Assembly: GCA_013398055.1 (NCBI GenBank)
Contig: VZRS01000248.1
Span: 248,001 to 312,000, forward strand
Source: Ifrita kowaldi
Taxonomy: Eukaryota > Chordata > Aves > Passeriformes > Cinclosomatidae
Length of the DNA: 64,000 nt
Direction: 5' to 3'
The translations under genes and the position numbers were made by a program. Below the pieces are notes generated by a model. The model did no database searches and was not told the DNA's origin. It saw only the letters and a program-made list of their open reading frames with translations. Below, piece after piece: positions 36,001-49,173 of the stretch. How positions within the stretch are numbered: position 1 is the first letter of the stretch; every line of letters starts with the position of its first letter.

Positions 36001-39000
36001 AAAAAGCAATTAAAAAAGTCAAAATATCAATAGACTTGTGATATATAACCACAAGACTTGGCAATACTTCATTTTCCTTCAAATTTAGTGTCTTCTTCTC
36101 CTGCACAGGTTTTCTCAGATTTCTTTTGTGTGGAAGCAAGCCTGGAGCTTCAGTTTTGCTGGGCATAATATAGAAAGAAGAGAGGAACACTGGACCTCTG
36201 CTATGATGGGGAAACCTAATTTTTGTCTCAGTCCTTTGATGAGTCAGTACTGGATGGATGGAGAAGCTTGCTCTTGTGATCAGATGGAGGAAAGCTGGAA
36301 TTGGGATGTGTAACCTGAGAGCTCTTTTCTGTGAAGAGACAGGAAACGTAATTGGAGGGAAATATTCAGAAAAGAGGTAAATAGCCTGTGAAGTGTTTAG
36401 TCTTTGTCCTGTTTGGGCTGTTTTGTCTATTCATTGTTGTATTACTCTGTCCATCCTTTGTTTTTGTTGCACCCAAAGTGTACCAAACACAGCACCATTT
36501 GTCCCTTTCATGATTCCCTCTACCCTTTGGCACTACAACTTGCAGAACCTCTTGGTGAACAGAATGGGAGACAGATCTATTTTAGTCATTTCTCACCTTA
36601 TGCCTCTTTCCATGGTCTAAAATTCAGCAGGATCTCATCTCTGGTGTGATCCATAGCCAGGAAGACAAGAACACAGCTGGAGGCTGCAGTATGCAACAGG
36701 TATGAAAAGGAAGGGAAATATTTTATGCTGCTGCTATCACCAAAAATAGATCTGTAAGACCAATAATGGAAACCACAAAGATTAAATACAAGTAAGAGAG
36801 AGCAGAGGTGTTAGCTGCAGAGTAATAAATGTTAGGGACAGATAATCCCAACCTGTGACATGCAGCTTTTATTTTCAATATAATCTTAAAACAATAGCAT
36901 GTAAAAGGAGAATTTCCTGCTTCTTCCAGTCACTGCAGAAGCCCAAACTAAGACAAACCACCTGTGACCCTTGGTAGATCAGACCTGAGTAAGCCTCACC
37001 CACTATGTGAGGGCAGGGGGAGCCCACCTCACTTGCCCATCACAGTCAGCAACACTGGGTGCATGGGGGTAAAGATTTCTGTGATCCTCTGGCTGGGAAA
37101 GGTCAGGAGAGCATTGCCGTCTCTTCCAGGAGCTCCAACACCAAGGGGAAAAATAAATCAGACAAAGCTTAAATAGGAAACCGCAGCTGCTGTCAGATTA
37201 AATCTGTTACAAGTGCATTCCACTGCCTCGCTGAACAGTGTTTTATTTCACACCTCAAAATGTGAGGCCCTGTGCCACGGACTTGCTCCTTTTTCCCTAT
37301 TCCCCCTAGATGACTTAACAAGCTGAAAGTGCAGCTGGAAATTAATGCTTCCTGTATTTTTAAATAATGTGACATTGAAATCCTGGTATTTAATGCGTTG
37401 GCATTTAGCATGCCACAATATTTCAGTTACTTTGCAGTGGTTGGGGTGCAGAAGTGTTATTACAGCTGTTCTGAAATTCTGACAAAGAGGTGCATTTCTC
37501 TCTTCTTTTTTTTTTGTTTCTTTTTTTCTCTACTCTGTCCCACCATAATTGCTTTTTGCTGCATCTCTGAACCGTAACCATGGCGATCCGCCACATTCAT
37601 CAGAGGACCCTCTTGTTGTTTTGCTTGTGTGAATGTAAGAAGGGGAAAAATATAAAAAATAGAAAGAAAAAAGAAAGGAGGCATAAAATATTTGCAGAAC
37701 TTCCCAAAAAAAAGCACAGATTTTTCTTTTTTTAATCCCTCCCCGCATTTTTTTTTCCTTTTCTTTTCCTAAAGACAGAAGCTGCATTGGAGAAGTGGCC
37801 TGGCCAAAACACCAAGGACTTGTTCATAGCCTAAAAAAGGGAGAGGGGGAGTCTGGGTCTGGAGGTGTCACTCTTTGTGGAAAACAGACTTCGATAGCTG
37901 GAGCTTTCAAGCCATTCCCCCCTGAAAGGAGGAATTGTTATGTGCAGAAGGGGCAGGAAAGGTTGACCCTTTTCCATTTCTGTCTGATGACAAGCTGGTC
38001 CTTGTTTGGAGAAGAAGTTCATGCAGAACATCATTACCATAAACCCATTCCATTTCTGACTGGGGAAGGAGAAGCTGCTTGGATTTGGACAGGAGCTGCC
38101 CTTTTCTGAGTTTGCTGGCTACATGGTCTGTTCCTCATGCCATGGGTGGTGAGGAAGGAGAGATGTTGAAACCACTGGCTGTGATGAGGCGGGCAAGAGG
38201 TGAAGAGGAAAGGGAATGTTCTTGCTCTGAAATGTTTTCCTGTGTTTGACACCTCAGTGTATTTCTGTTTGACTGCTTCAAGGAGCTTTGGAAATCAGCC
38301 TGGAGACTTTCATGTGGAGGGACTTGGGCAGTTCATCTTTGCTCCTGTCCTGGAGCTACTTAGAAGGGATAGGACAGCTTGTCTGACATCCAAAGTGTCC
38401 TTTGAAAAGCTTTGTCTACCCAATCCATCACTGTTAGTGGACTCTTCAAGACACAAGGAAAGAAAAGCCAGCAGTGGTAGTCAGGGGGTTCCTGGGATCC
38501 TGTAGTGTGGCGCATGGGATATGGCACCATTTCCAGTGTCCAGTCTGTCACAGGAGATGGCTGGGGATGAGGGTTTGGTGGCCTGTAAAACCTGGCTGGT
38601 TTAGCTATAGAAGGGATTTGTCCCCCTGTAGAGGTAACACAGCTAATTTCCATGGAGTAGAAACAACTACCTGACATTATTTTGCTATCCTTCGACATGA
38701 CAGCCTGGAACAGAGTGATGAAGCAGCTGTGCTCTGGATCCTATGGCAGCACTCACAGGGTGATTTTGAGAGATTTCCTAAATGTCCTTGCTGTGGCAGT
38801 CATCTGCAGCAGTACCCAATTGTCTTGTAAAGCAGTAGCTCTTGACATAAAGCTTCATCTGAATGAATAATTGCATGTTCCAAGACTGTAAGTTGTTGTA
38901 ATCAGGGACTGGGCTTTGTTTTGGCTTTACAGCATTTGGCGCAGGGGCTCTGGTGCCTGGGACTTCAGAGCAGCAACAGGCTGATGAAATTCACCCCCAA

Positions 39001-40400
39001 GCCCAGTTTGAAACTCGTTCAGTCTTGTGTTCGTGCCCTGGTAGTGCTCATCAACAGAGACTGTGGAGCTATGACAATTAGGGGAGTTTTCTCCTCCTTC
39101 TTTGCTCTCCCTCAGTCAGCCGCACCCTCTCTAGCTTCCTCAGCAGTGGTTCTGGTGGATCGAAACCTCTGTGTGTGCTGCCAGTGCCCCAGTTCACAGA
39201 CTGGGATCTCAGCACACGCCCAGCCCGTGTCAGTGGTTTCTGCCAGCTCGCTGGCCCATGCTGGCGCTGGCCGAAGCAGGGGCACACATCCCTCCTGCCA
39301 TCAGCACAGAACGCCTGGAGGAGGCAGGAAGGCTCCTCAGGCAAAGCTACTCATTGACGTGCCTCAGCGTGGGCATTTACTGGCGAGGCAGAGCCACCAG
39401 AGCATTGCTCAGTGACCTGAGAGGTATTTGGTTGGAAAATGTCTGGTTCTGTTCTCGTCTGGGAGCCATTTGATCCGTCCCCAAAGATGCAGCATAGCAA
39501 AGGCCCTGGGGCCCTCCCATGGGTGACAATAGATACATTGGGGTCTGCAGAGCAAACCGGGCTGTCTACAAGTCAAAAAGTCTTAGAGACCCGTTTGTAG
39601 GTGGGATTGTCAATATAGAATAACAAAGCGAAAAGCACTCCGGGCTAAATGTTATCAGTGATTATTTTTAACTTTATTTTTACTGTTTCTGATGTGTTCT
39701 TCAATCTGTCTTGTTGATGTTTATTTTTCTGTTTGCAGTAAGGGTCATATGTCATGCCTCCCTTGCATCAGGTGCCATACAACCATGTACTGTCCTTCCC
39801 CCAAACAGTTCACAAAGTCTTTCTCTGGGGATGAGCTCTCACTGGCACTGCAGTCAATGACTTGTACGTGCCCTTTAAAAGGAGTTTCTTTAGAGGGCGT
39901 AGGACTCCTTGCTTCTCTTATGAACCTCTTAATTGGAAGTAACACAGGACATAAAAACCGCAATAACACTTCAAAATATTTTCCATAATCAAAATTCATA
40001 ATAACTAGCAACACCTCAAAATCCAGTGATTTGGATATTTAATATAGGGAAGCTTATTTGGCCTGGGGTTGTTTTCTTGCTTTCTGCCCTGTTTTTCCAC
40101 ATGCTTCCTCCACGTTCCCTAAAAACGTGGGACCTAAACGGTAAACTCAAAATAGGTTTTCAGATATTTATCAGCTGTAATGTAGAACTTCCAAAATGCT
40201 GAAAACTCCCTGCTGAATTCTGAATAAGTGTTCATCTATGGAAGAATGCTCTGTATGTTGTTTTGCAGGGGGCAATCAGAGGACAAAGGTAGAACCTTTT
40301 TTATGGGCAGAATCTGCACTAAAGCCTGTTCCACCATGTTTGATTTAGGATTCATTGAGTATACATCTGCAGATGTAGAAACCTACTAGTGAAAATTTAT
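30001..40400. other. Intergenic region, no gene recognised
   Basis: Contains a short TTTTG microsatellite (30149-30168), a duplicated T-tract unit (34918-34956) and T- and A-rich runs around 37505-37530. The 164-codon frame at 38921-39415 (plus) and the 165-codon frame at 32550-33047 (minus) show no recognisable domain and no exon boundaries; I do not call them genes. Confidence 0.7.
34918..34956. repeat. Tandem duplication of a TTCCAGCC-poly(T) unit
   Basis: TTCCAGCC followed by a T run occurs twice in direct succession, with T11 in the first copy and T15 in the second. It looks like a local slippage duplication. Confidence 0.8.
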
Positions 40401-43400
40401 ATAAAGTTAAAGCTACTCACTAAATAACTTGAAACACGGTGAATTAAGTGATGAGTACTAAAAAGTGAAACAGCAACTCTTCACTGTTACAACTGTCTTT
40501 TTTTTTACAGGGAAAATAGGACTATGAAGGAGATATTTAAGCTCCCACTGGGCCACGTGAGGTCCATCCCGGGAAGCTGCAGGAGCTCTGGGAATGCAGC
40601 AGCTCATCTCAAGTTAAAACGGCCACAGGATGAGGTGGGCTTTGGAGATAGTTGTGGATGTGATACAAGCCTGAGGTGCCAATTTAAATTTAACTTTTTT
40701 CCCCTAGAAGTGAGCAATGCCTAGAATTTTCACTCTTCTGCGGATGAAAAACAATAAAGAGGTTCTACAGGGATCTATCTTGGTGGGACTAGGAAGGTGC
40801 TCTTTCCATATTGCTAACCTCCGAAGGAATTGCTCTAGTATAAGGTAAGTTCTGAGCCACAAATGATTTTCATTTTTTTCAGCTCTATTTTGGTTGTTAT
40901 GGCTGAACACAAAATAGGGCTCAACAGGGCCATTTGGTGAAGCAGCCACAGGCTTGAGCTTTCCACAGAGCAGCACTGCAGTGGCCTGCGTGATGAGCAA
41001 CAGAAACTGTAGTGCCAGGTAGAGCAAATGGAACTCAGAGCTGAAAATTAAATATTTTTAATTAAAATCCACATCTGCAAGCCACTTGCTGAGAGCCAGG
41101 GTTTGGCTGCTGATTTCTGCTGCCACGCTGGGATCACCAGTGTCAGAGACGGTAATTCCAGAGAGGCAGCCAGCAGATCTCGCTGGTTAATATTTAAAAA
41201 GGTGCTGGCGCCCGACGGAAATTGTTTTGTGGAATACCCTATCAGGATTGATTGTATCTGCTCGTGAGTAGTGTCACAGGTGGGGAGCGTAGCTCTCACT
41301 TCTGTCAGGGGCAAGCCTGGCCTTGATGCAGGTTCCGAGATGTCTTGGTGCTCTTTTGATGCAAGGGCCATCATTTGGTGTTATGCTCAAACTAAGCCAT
41401 CCTCAGAGTTCTTCTAAATTGCTCTGACTGCTCTTTCTGTGGCCTTGGACAGCATCTCTTGACCATCTCTCTCTTTTTATGCAGGAGCAGGCTGAGGAGA
41501 GATGGATAATGTGTTGGTAGGGTTACCAAGCCAGGCGTTTGTCCTTCACGTCCCATGTGCCCCACGCTGCTGCTGGCTTGTGCCCCTCCATTTCCCCCAC
41601 TGCTGCCTTGGCCACCCCACAGCATCCTCTGAGAAGGGCTTGTGTCTCTGTGAGCTCTGAAGAGGCACTCTGGGGCTGAAAACACATGCCAGGAAAGATT
41701 TCATTTCACCATCTTTTTTTGTTTTTAACAGAATAACCGAATCAGTCTCATGCCATCCTTCCTTAAGCAGCTACAGAGGAAAGGGAGAGCTGAGGAGGAG
41801 TTAATTACATTCCTCTGCACCTCTCTGTCTATGTTATAGGCTGTAAGAGAGCAGGTTTGAAGCCTGTTAGGAATGATTTCAAAGCCAGAGAGTAGAGCAG
41901 CATATTCATAACTGGTTAATATGCCTCAGCTCTCATCATCATTTAGCAACTCCCTACCCTGCCTTTACTGCTGTGTTGGTTTTCTCTGCAAATGGATCTA
42001 ATAGTATGTTTTTCATGAAAAACAAACAAAAACAAAACCTGTATCCTAATATCTTTTAGCAGGGAAGAAATAACATCAAGTGGCAGATTAAGAAAAACAT
42101 GCCAGAAATATTTAGAAAGGCTGTGGGGAAGAGAAAAGTTAGGCTTTTCTGTTCAGTTCTTCAATTTCAGGTTTGTTGTTTAGGTTTATGTCTGCTTAAA
42201 TGGAGAAACAGAAGCGGTAAGACAGAGATGAGAATTTACAGAATTCAAACCTGGAGATCTCTGCAAGACAAAAGCTTGTCACCCTCACATGTCTTCCTGA
42301 TCAGCTGGGAAACAAGACTTAATCAGCTGAGACAGTCTGAGCAAACTCAGTTAACAAAGGGTTATCGTTCAGCTCTCTCTAGAAGTGGCCAGATTAATAC
42401 TTAATTCTGTCGAACCTGGAGTGAAGTTTGGAGAGCCAGCTTGCCTTGGAGAAGGGCGGCTGTCGGTGCTACAGAGCAGGCGATGCAACACGAACGGTCA
42501 GGTTCAGTTTTGTTTAAAATCAATTTCATTTGCTCTAACGCAACCTGGTTGTGTTTGTATTTTCAGTAATGGCTGGGAATAATTAATTCTCTTTTGATTT
42601 AACAGATCTTTCACTCTCTTGTCACTCTAAAGAAACCCCTGAAGTTTGTAAAAAATTTACTTTGACACCAAATTAACTCAAGATTTTAAACCAGTTGTCA
42701 GTGTGCCTTTAAGTCAAATCCTCTTTCCACTTATAGCACAGACGCATGAAAGAGGAGGCTGCTGTTCCTCCACGAGCACGGGGGAAGATTGAGTTGTGTG
42801 TGGGAGGACAGAACAGGAGAATACTCCAGTTACTTGGGCCACTCCTCCGGCAAAATTAATAAGTATTGTTAGAAAGTACTTTGCAGGGTAAAAAAAAAAA
42901 TTAATCTCCTAAGCGTAGTCGAATGATGGGGCTGAGCTGGCAATAATAATAATTAAGGGGAAAAAAAATTGAAGAAAGTTGGCTAATTTTCTCCACCATT
43001 CAGACTTATTCTGGGGAAACAGGAGATAGCGCTTTTGTCGCTGTTTCCAAACTGGATAAATCACCCAATCTACAAGCCATAACAAATCTTTCTTCTGTTC
43101 CAGCTCTTTCTGAAATTATTTTTCCTCCAGAGAGGTAGGATTGCAGCCCCAAACTTGATTCTGAAGGGTCCAGGATATTCAAGCCTTCAAAGGTCATTCA
43201 GACACAAACTAAGACAGACCATCTAGCAAGCATGCGGGGATTGAGTTCAAAATCAAATCTAGGTACTACAAATACCCAGAAGAATTTTCTTTCCATTTTC
43301 TATTTTGCCCCATCACTCATATATTGTACTATTGAGTTATCTAAAGAAATAAAGCATGTTTGTGTCATCTAGGTATATTCAGCAAACTTTATTCCTCTCT

Positions 43401-46400
43401 CAAGAGTTCATCCATCAGTTCCAGCCTCCATCTAAGCTGGGGACATGTGGATCTGTAAGTATATCACTGCATCTTTCTACATCCTGTTCATTATGATGGC
43501 TGATCAGCAATTTGTGCTCAAAGAAAAGCACAAACTGGACCCAGACAAACCCCACAGGCCTGTCAGAAGACAAAAAGTGTGAGGAGGGGATAAATCCTTT
43601 CTGCTCTCCATAAGTAACCACAGAAACCTGATGCATAAGATAAATACAATGCAAATAAAGAAGAATCCAGTCTCCTTTCAGCCCTTTGGGGTTATACTGA
43701 CATGCAGGATTCATGTCTCCTTGGCAATACAGCCCCTTTCAAAGGCTTATCAAATTTCAGTTCAGATTCCCTTCTGTTTAATTTTAGAAAATGATAACAG
43801 AGTTTCAATACTCGCATAATAAACACTCATGTTGTTTTATTTTCATAGTGAGATTATTCATGGTCAGTCTGTAATTAACTGATCTAGTTCAAATAGTGTC
43901 CTTCAAATTACATAATCTTTCCTTACTGTTTCCCTGGTCTCACCATCCTGAACCCTGAATGCATTTCAGAAGTGTCATCATAACCTCTTTTTAATCTTTA
44001 GGTGTCTAAATAAGACAAAATCCTTTAACCTCTTCATGAGGGAGCCAGTGCTTTCCTTTCATATATTTATACCCTACACTGCACTTGTCCCAGTAAGGTG
44101 TCTGTTCTTAAATACCAGAATTAGATGAAATATTTCCATGAGTTTTTATCAAAGCTTTGAGCATTGATAGTTTTATACCAAAAACACCTCTTCTAATACA
44201 GTCTAGCCATTCCCTGACTGACCAATTAGCCAGATTCTGTCTTTCCTTTGTGGCACTTATTGGATTACCTTTTCCCAAGGCTTTGACATCTCTTTCCAGG
44301 ACCTGGTGAATCTTTGCAGGAGTATAGATGTGACAATTCCAGTTTGAAGAAGACAGAGATTTGGTTGTTGACCTTTGCTTGTTGCTCGTTGACGGAATCT
44401 TAATATTCCATTTCTTCTTGGCATCTCTTCAGCCATTTTCTGCATGACTTGCAGAGCAGGGCTTGTTTCTGTGCCTCAAAAGAACTGGTAAGATGAATGC
44501 AAGTCCCATGATCATGGTGATAATAACGATGATAATACTAATAACTCCTTCATGATAGTCTAGGTGACTCCCTCTTAGCCTGTCTTCCTCACGTGTTTCC
44601 AAATCAGCAGATGAAAAGGGATTTGCAACGCAATGAGAACGTTAGCCATGCTCTAAACATCTTTTGCTACTGTGTTTTGCAAAATTACAAATGAAATTTG
44701 TGTTGCCTATCAGGTTTCCTAAGAGCCACTACATGAGTTGAAGCAAATTGTGGGGACTGTGGGAATTGTTCAGGTGGTGCTTCAGCAGCTCCAGGGTGGT
44801 TCCCTGTGTGTGATCAGGTCAGACCAGTGGAGACTGTCCTAAGTTATAATTCACTTTTAGATCAAAGATCATATTTTGATATGAAGAATGCAATTATGAA
44901 TAGTTTATGAACTGTTGGTAAATTATTAATAGAGAAGAATACTCAAGTCATGAATAACATGTTATAGATTATTTAAAGCTCATCAGTTCTAGTAGTGTAG
45001 ATGAATATAAACCTGGCTAATAAGCACAGTATTGAACAGCCCATAACAATTGATTTACTCATTATTAATATATCTATTACTACCTTATTAACATGTTCAC
45101 TATTTATATGGTTGCTCTAACAGTAAATTAATCTAAACTGATTTCTTTTTAAACAATCATTTGGAAAAGTCATTCTTCTGCATTCCGAATTTGGAATTTG
45201 TTGAAGAATACACATAAGCACCTTTTTGTCCCGGTAGTAAATTAAAAATATGTGACTGTTTATAATGGCTACCCAAAAGGTGGTATTTCCTCTGCCATTG
45301 CTGTTAAAAACACTTTCCATAAACCAACCAAATTAATGTGCAGCCAAGGAAGAAAATTAAAATAATTATGTTGATCTAGGGCTTTGAAAGGAAAAAGTTG
45401 ACAAGCAGAAGTTATCAGGCCTGTTGGAAGTGTGATCCACGTGTGACTACCCTGGTGAGATGGGTGGGATCTACAGCTCTGGTTGTACATAACATTATCT
45501 GAGCACAGCTCCAGGGATAACACTGAGGAAGGAGATGGTAGGGTGAATATCAGGAAGCATTTCCTGGCAGCAAGGTCTGTTGGGTGGTGGAATGATCTCC
45601 CTGGAGAAATGGAGGAAGTCCTGTTGCTAGAGTCAATTAAAGGCTAGTCTAGACAAACCCTCCATTAGGATATTCTCCTAAGGAGCACCCTTGTAGACAG
45701 GGAGGGAAATGACATGAGGGATGGGAAAATGACCTCATCTATCTCTGTCGCCTTTAAAATGCAGAGGCTAGGTTGGTTGGCTACCACTCTACAGAGGATG
45801 CCAGTAAAGATTTTAATCATAGAGATGGTTTTGTGATACGGCTGGGAAGGAGACAGTAAATATCAGTGACTCATAAGAATTGGCAAAATGTCCTTCTGAC
45901 GTGTCTTCTGGTCACTATTTTTGTGGTGAGGTCTGTATAATAATCAGATCAGCACATGGGAAGAACTATTTTGTCCATTAATAGTGCCCAATCAGGTAGT
46001 GTTTGGATTTAATCTTCTTAAAAGACAACAAAAGAAAAAAGATTAAATTGCAGCACACCTAAAAGCATTGGAGCATCGTCCACTGGAGACAGTCATCTTG
46101 GCTCCATCCACAGCTGCATTCCTCTAGAGCTGATGCTGTAGCATAATCAATAAAAGGAGCTCAACTCCACCTGGGTAATGGCAAAGGGCTTTGTTTTATC
46201 TCTCTTGACAGACCTTGCTCCTGTGGTCTGTGGCAGCATCAGCAGCTGCTCGGTAGTCCTTGGTGCCACAAAGCTGCCACCCCGGTAGGAGGGCTGGTAC
46301 CTGGGACACCCACCAGCAGAGCGTTGCTGGCAGAACAGGAGGGCTCTAAGGACATCTCTGCCCTCTCCATGCTGGTGTCTGGCAGATGGGACACAATCAA

Positions 46401-47000
46401 GGACCCCGTCTGCCTGCCTGGCAGCTCCCCGTTGCTTTTGCAGGCACCATAAATGTGATCAGATTTAGGGGCTGCTCCAATTTGTACAGCATTGGCACCT
46501 CCAAGACAGCTGGAAAACAAGAGTGGCTTTAAAACATCGCAGGGATACACCAAATAAGTGCTTAGCTCAAAAACTGGCCCTATGCCTCATGCATACTGAC
46601 AAGGGTCTGTCAAACTCTACCTGTGCAGAAGAACAGGGAGGAGATAATGATGGTTTTTACCTTGCTAAGGTAGGAATTATTTTCATCCTGTGCAATAAAA
46701 GCTTGAAGGCACAACTGTACAATTCATCTCATAGTCAGAATGTTATCCTGAAAATTACGTTTTAGTTAGCAAAGCACAGAGCACTTGTCCTCTTGTCCAA
46801 CAGCTAGAAGTCCTGAAAAAACAGGTAGGGAAGGCAGGCTGGGAGTAATTTTCTTCCTCTCACAAAACACAAATTGCTTTTGACTATTTGTTTGTTTGTT
46901 TTTAGGTATTTATTTAATTTTTTTTTTAAAGTGAGTTTCCAAGGTCATTAAAAATGAATGTAGGCCTTTAAATTTCTGAATACCAGAGGAGCTCCCATTA
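40401..47000. other. Intergenic region, no gene recognised
   Basis: Contains one exon-like segment (40511-40844), AT-rich blocks around 42840-42990 and 44870-45130, and an ancient CR1 fragment (45536-45750). No coding gene seen. Confidence 0.7.
45536..45750 (+). mobile_element. Ancient CR1-like LINE 3' fragment
   Basis: Diverged copy of an old CR1 3' end. Recognisable blocks are ATATCAGGAAGCATTTCCTG, GCAAGGTCTGTTGGG, GGTGGAATGATCTCCCTGGA, GGCTAGTCTAGACAAACCCT, GGATATTCTCCTAAGG and AAAATGACCTCATCTATCTC. These parallel the layout of ancient amniote CR1 3' ends: gtcaggaagaatttcct, then ggaatgatctccct, then tagacaa, then gatgacct. The copy has many substitutions and the terminal octamer repeats are gone. 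Confidence 0.7.
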
Positions 47001-49142
47001 GCTTTCATCCTCCCGTCAGTGTCTTTTTCGGGAATATTGAAGCCACAGATGCGGAGGAAATGCGCCCAGTCGGTAGATAACGCCTGACTGGCCTCTGACC
47101 CTGGGGTTAAACTGCTGTCTGGGCTGTGCGGACCTGCATCCCCCTTCCCAGGGATGGAAAGCTGCCAGCCAGCTGTCAGCGTGCCAGGGCATTGCATCCA
47201 GCACAGGGACATGAGGATACGATATCTTTTTAATGTCCATTCCTTTCATGCCCCTCTGCGTTCGCAGGGACGGAGGGGATTGTGCGAGCCGGCGCTGAGC
47301 CTCCCATCAGTTGTGTTTTCATAGCTGCCAACTAAATCTGATTAGTTTGTCTGCATTCCCGGGAAAGTAAATCTGCTGTTTATCGCCGGGTCCATCAAAT
47401 CCTGGTTATTTCGACTGATGCTTGTTAAGGCATATTATTATTAATTTTCCTTATTGTGCAATAGCCACAAGGATTTTTACAGTCTGTTGAATTATAGGTA
47501 AATGGATGGTTTATCAAGCTAATACAATGAGACTGGTAAGGCAGAGCCAGGCTCTCTGAGCCTCTGGTGCAATAAGCGAAGGGACAGAATGACAGAGATT
47601 CATGTAGCTTTGATTTGGTCCTGATGGCACCAAGGAGGGAAGAGTGATTGTTGTTGTTGGAGCTGGGCAAGCCACCAGTGGTTTTTGAGGGGTCTCTGAC
47701 TGCCCTGCTTGCTGCAGGACAGCTTCTGCCTGAAATCTATAACCAGAACATGCCCTTCCCAAAGCCTGGGTATGCTACAGCTTCATTACCACCACCTCAA
47801 GCTGGCTTGGGCTGGGTATCAGGGAATGGGGGACACTTTCCTTCCAGTCCATTATCGCAATGGTGTTTGCTGCTGCCCTGGTGGCTCGGCTCCTTTCTGT
47901 TCCTCGCTGCCCCGGCAGTGTTTGCACTTGCTAAAATACTGTGAGTTTAGAGATGGGAAATCGAGTTTAACTGACTTGCCCCCAGACATACACAAAGACT
48001 GTGCAGAGCAAAGGACTGAACTGGGGAAACTTAAATTCTGAGCTCACCCCTGCCCATCCCCACACCATCCTTCTTCCTCCAACCCGAGATGGAAAAGAGA
48101 GGTCATCACCAGACATGCTTTAAAGCATGGCAAATAAGCAAGAGTAGACATGGGACTGATCAGCTTCCAAACAGGATCTTCCTACCTAAAATACATCCGG
48201 CAGTTCAGGTGCAGAAAAGACTCATCATTTCCCTCTATATTGTATTTATACTCAGCTGCTGCCTACCCCAGATGTGCTTGCATCTTTGGTGGGTGAAATG
48301 ACTCCTGGGAGGACACAATCTAGACAGTTTTATTAGAGCCAGTTTTCCTGCACTTGGCGATTCCCAAGCTTTGACTCAGAACTGGTTCTCAGTGGGATGC
48401 AACAGGCTCTTTCAGGAACACACAGAAACAGAAAGTTACTAGTGCTCATCAGTCACTTGGGCAGGATATTTTGCTCTCAGTGTAGAAGCTCCTAATAATT
48501 GTTTTTATCTTTCTAACAATTATTTAGAATGTGGGTTTAAAAAAAAGATATATATTTTCTCACTGTTGCCATAAATTAATTTTTATGAAGAAAACCCCAG
48601 AAATTATTTTCAATTTGGACGTAAAGAAGTGAATACCACAGTAAAGCTTAGCAGATTCATAACATCTTTTCCTCAGGTGATAAAGGCTTATGGTTAGTCT
48701 GAGTTTGAGTCTCTTTACATGTAGAGAGAAATTGGAAAATCAAACTCAGAATACAGCAAGTGAAGCACTTTTGGTTAGCAGAGTCTCTGGTAAGAACATG
48801 GAGGAGAACACAAGTACAAGTTACTCTGATTTGGGTGTAAATCATTGCATTTGGCTTAAAGTCAGCATTGTTTAAGCTTCCTCCAAACGTCCCTTCCACA
48901 CCAAAACCCCTCACATCTCAAAGTAAGCAATCTTATGCTTAAAACACATATAGGCTTGGGAGAGCACATCTGCTGGCAGCAAGCAGCAGCTGTACAAAAG
49001 CATCCTCTGCTTGCTTTCATCTCCTTCCTAATGGAAAGGAAAATGGAGCATAAAGATATTCTGCAGAAGGTTAAGTGCTCCCGTCGAAATGCGGTGGGTT
49101 TGGAGGAGTCAATGAAGCAAAGCGGGATTGGGGCGGTGGAGA

Positions 49143-49173
49143 GGGCAGGGGGGGCTGGAGGGGATGCACTGGG
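49143..49173 (+). other. G-quadruplex-type motif
   Basis: Four G runs fit the G3+ N1-7 pattern: G3, two-base loop, G7, five-base loop, G4, seven-base loop, G3. Two further runs (GGG and GGGG) lie just upstream at 49123-49133. Structure formation is inferred from the pattern only. Confidence 0.55.

Noticed and set aside
38921..39415. 164-codon open frame, plus strand, in CpG-richer sequence
   Set aside because: Ser/Ala/Gln-rich translation with no domain or family resemblance; other frames over the same bases are also open, which points to composition and not to coding.
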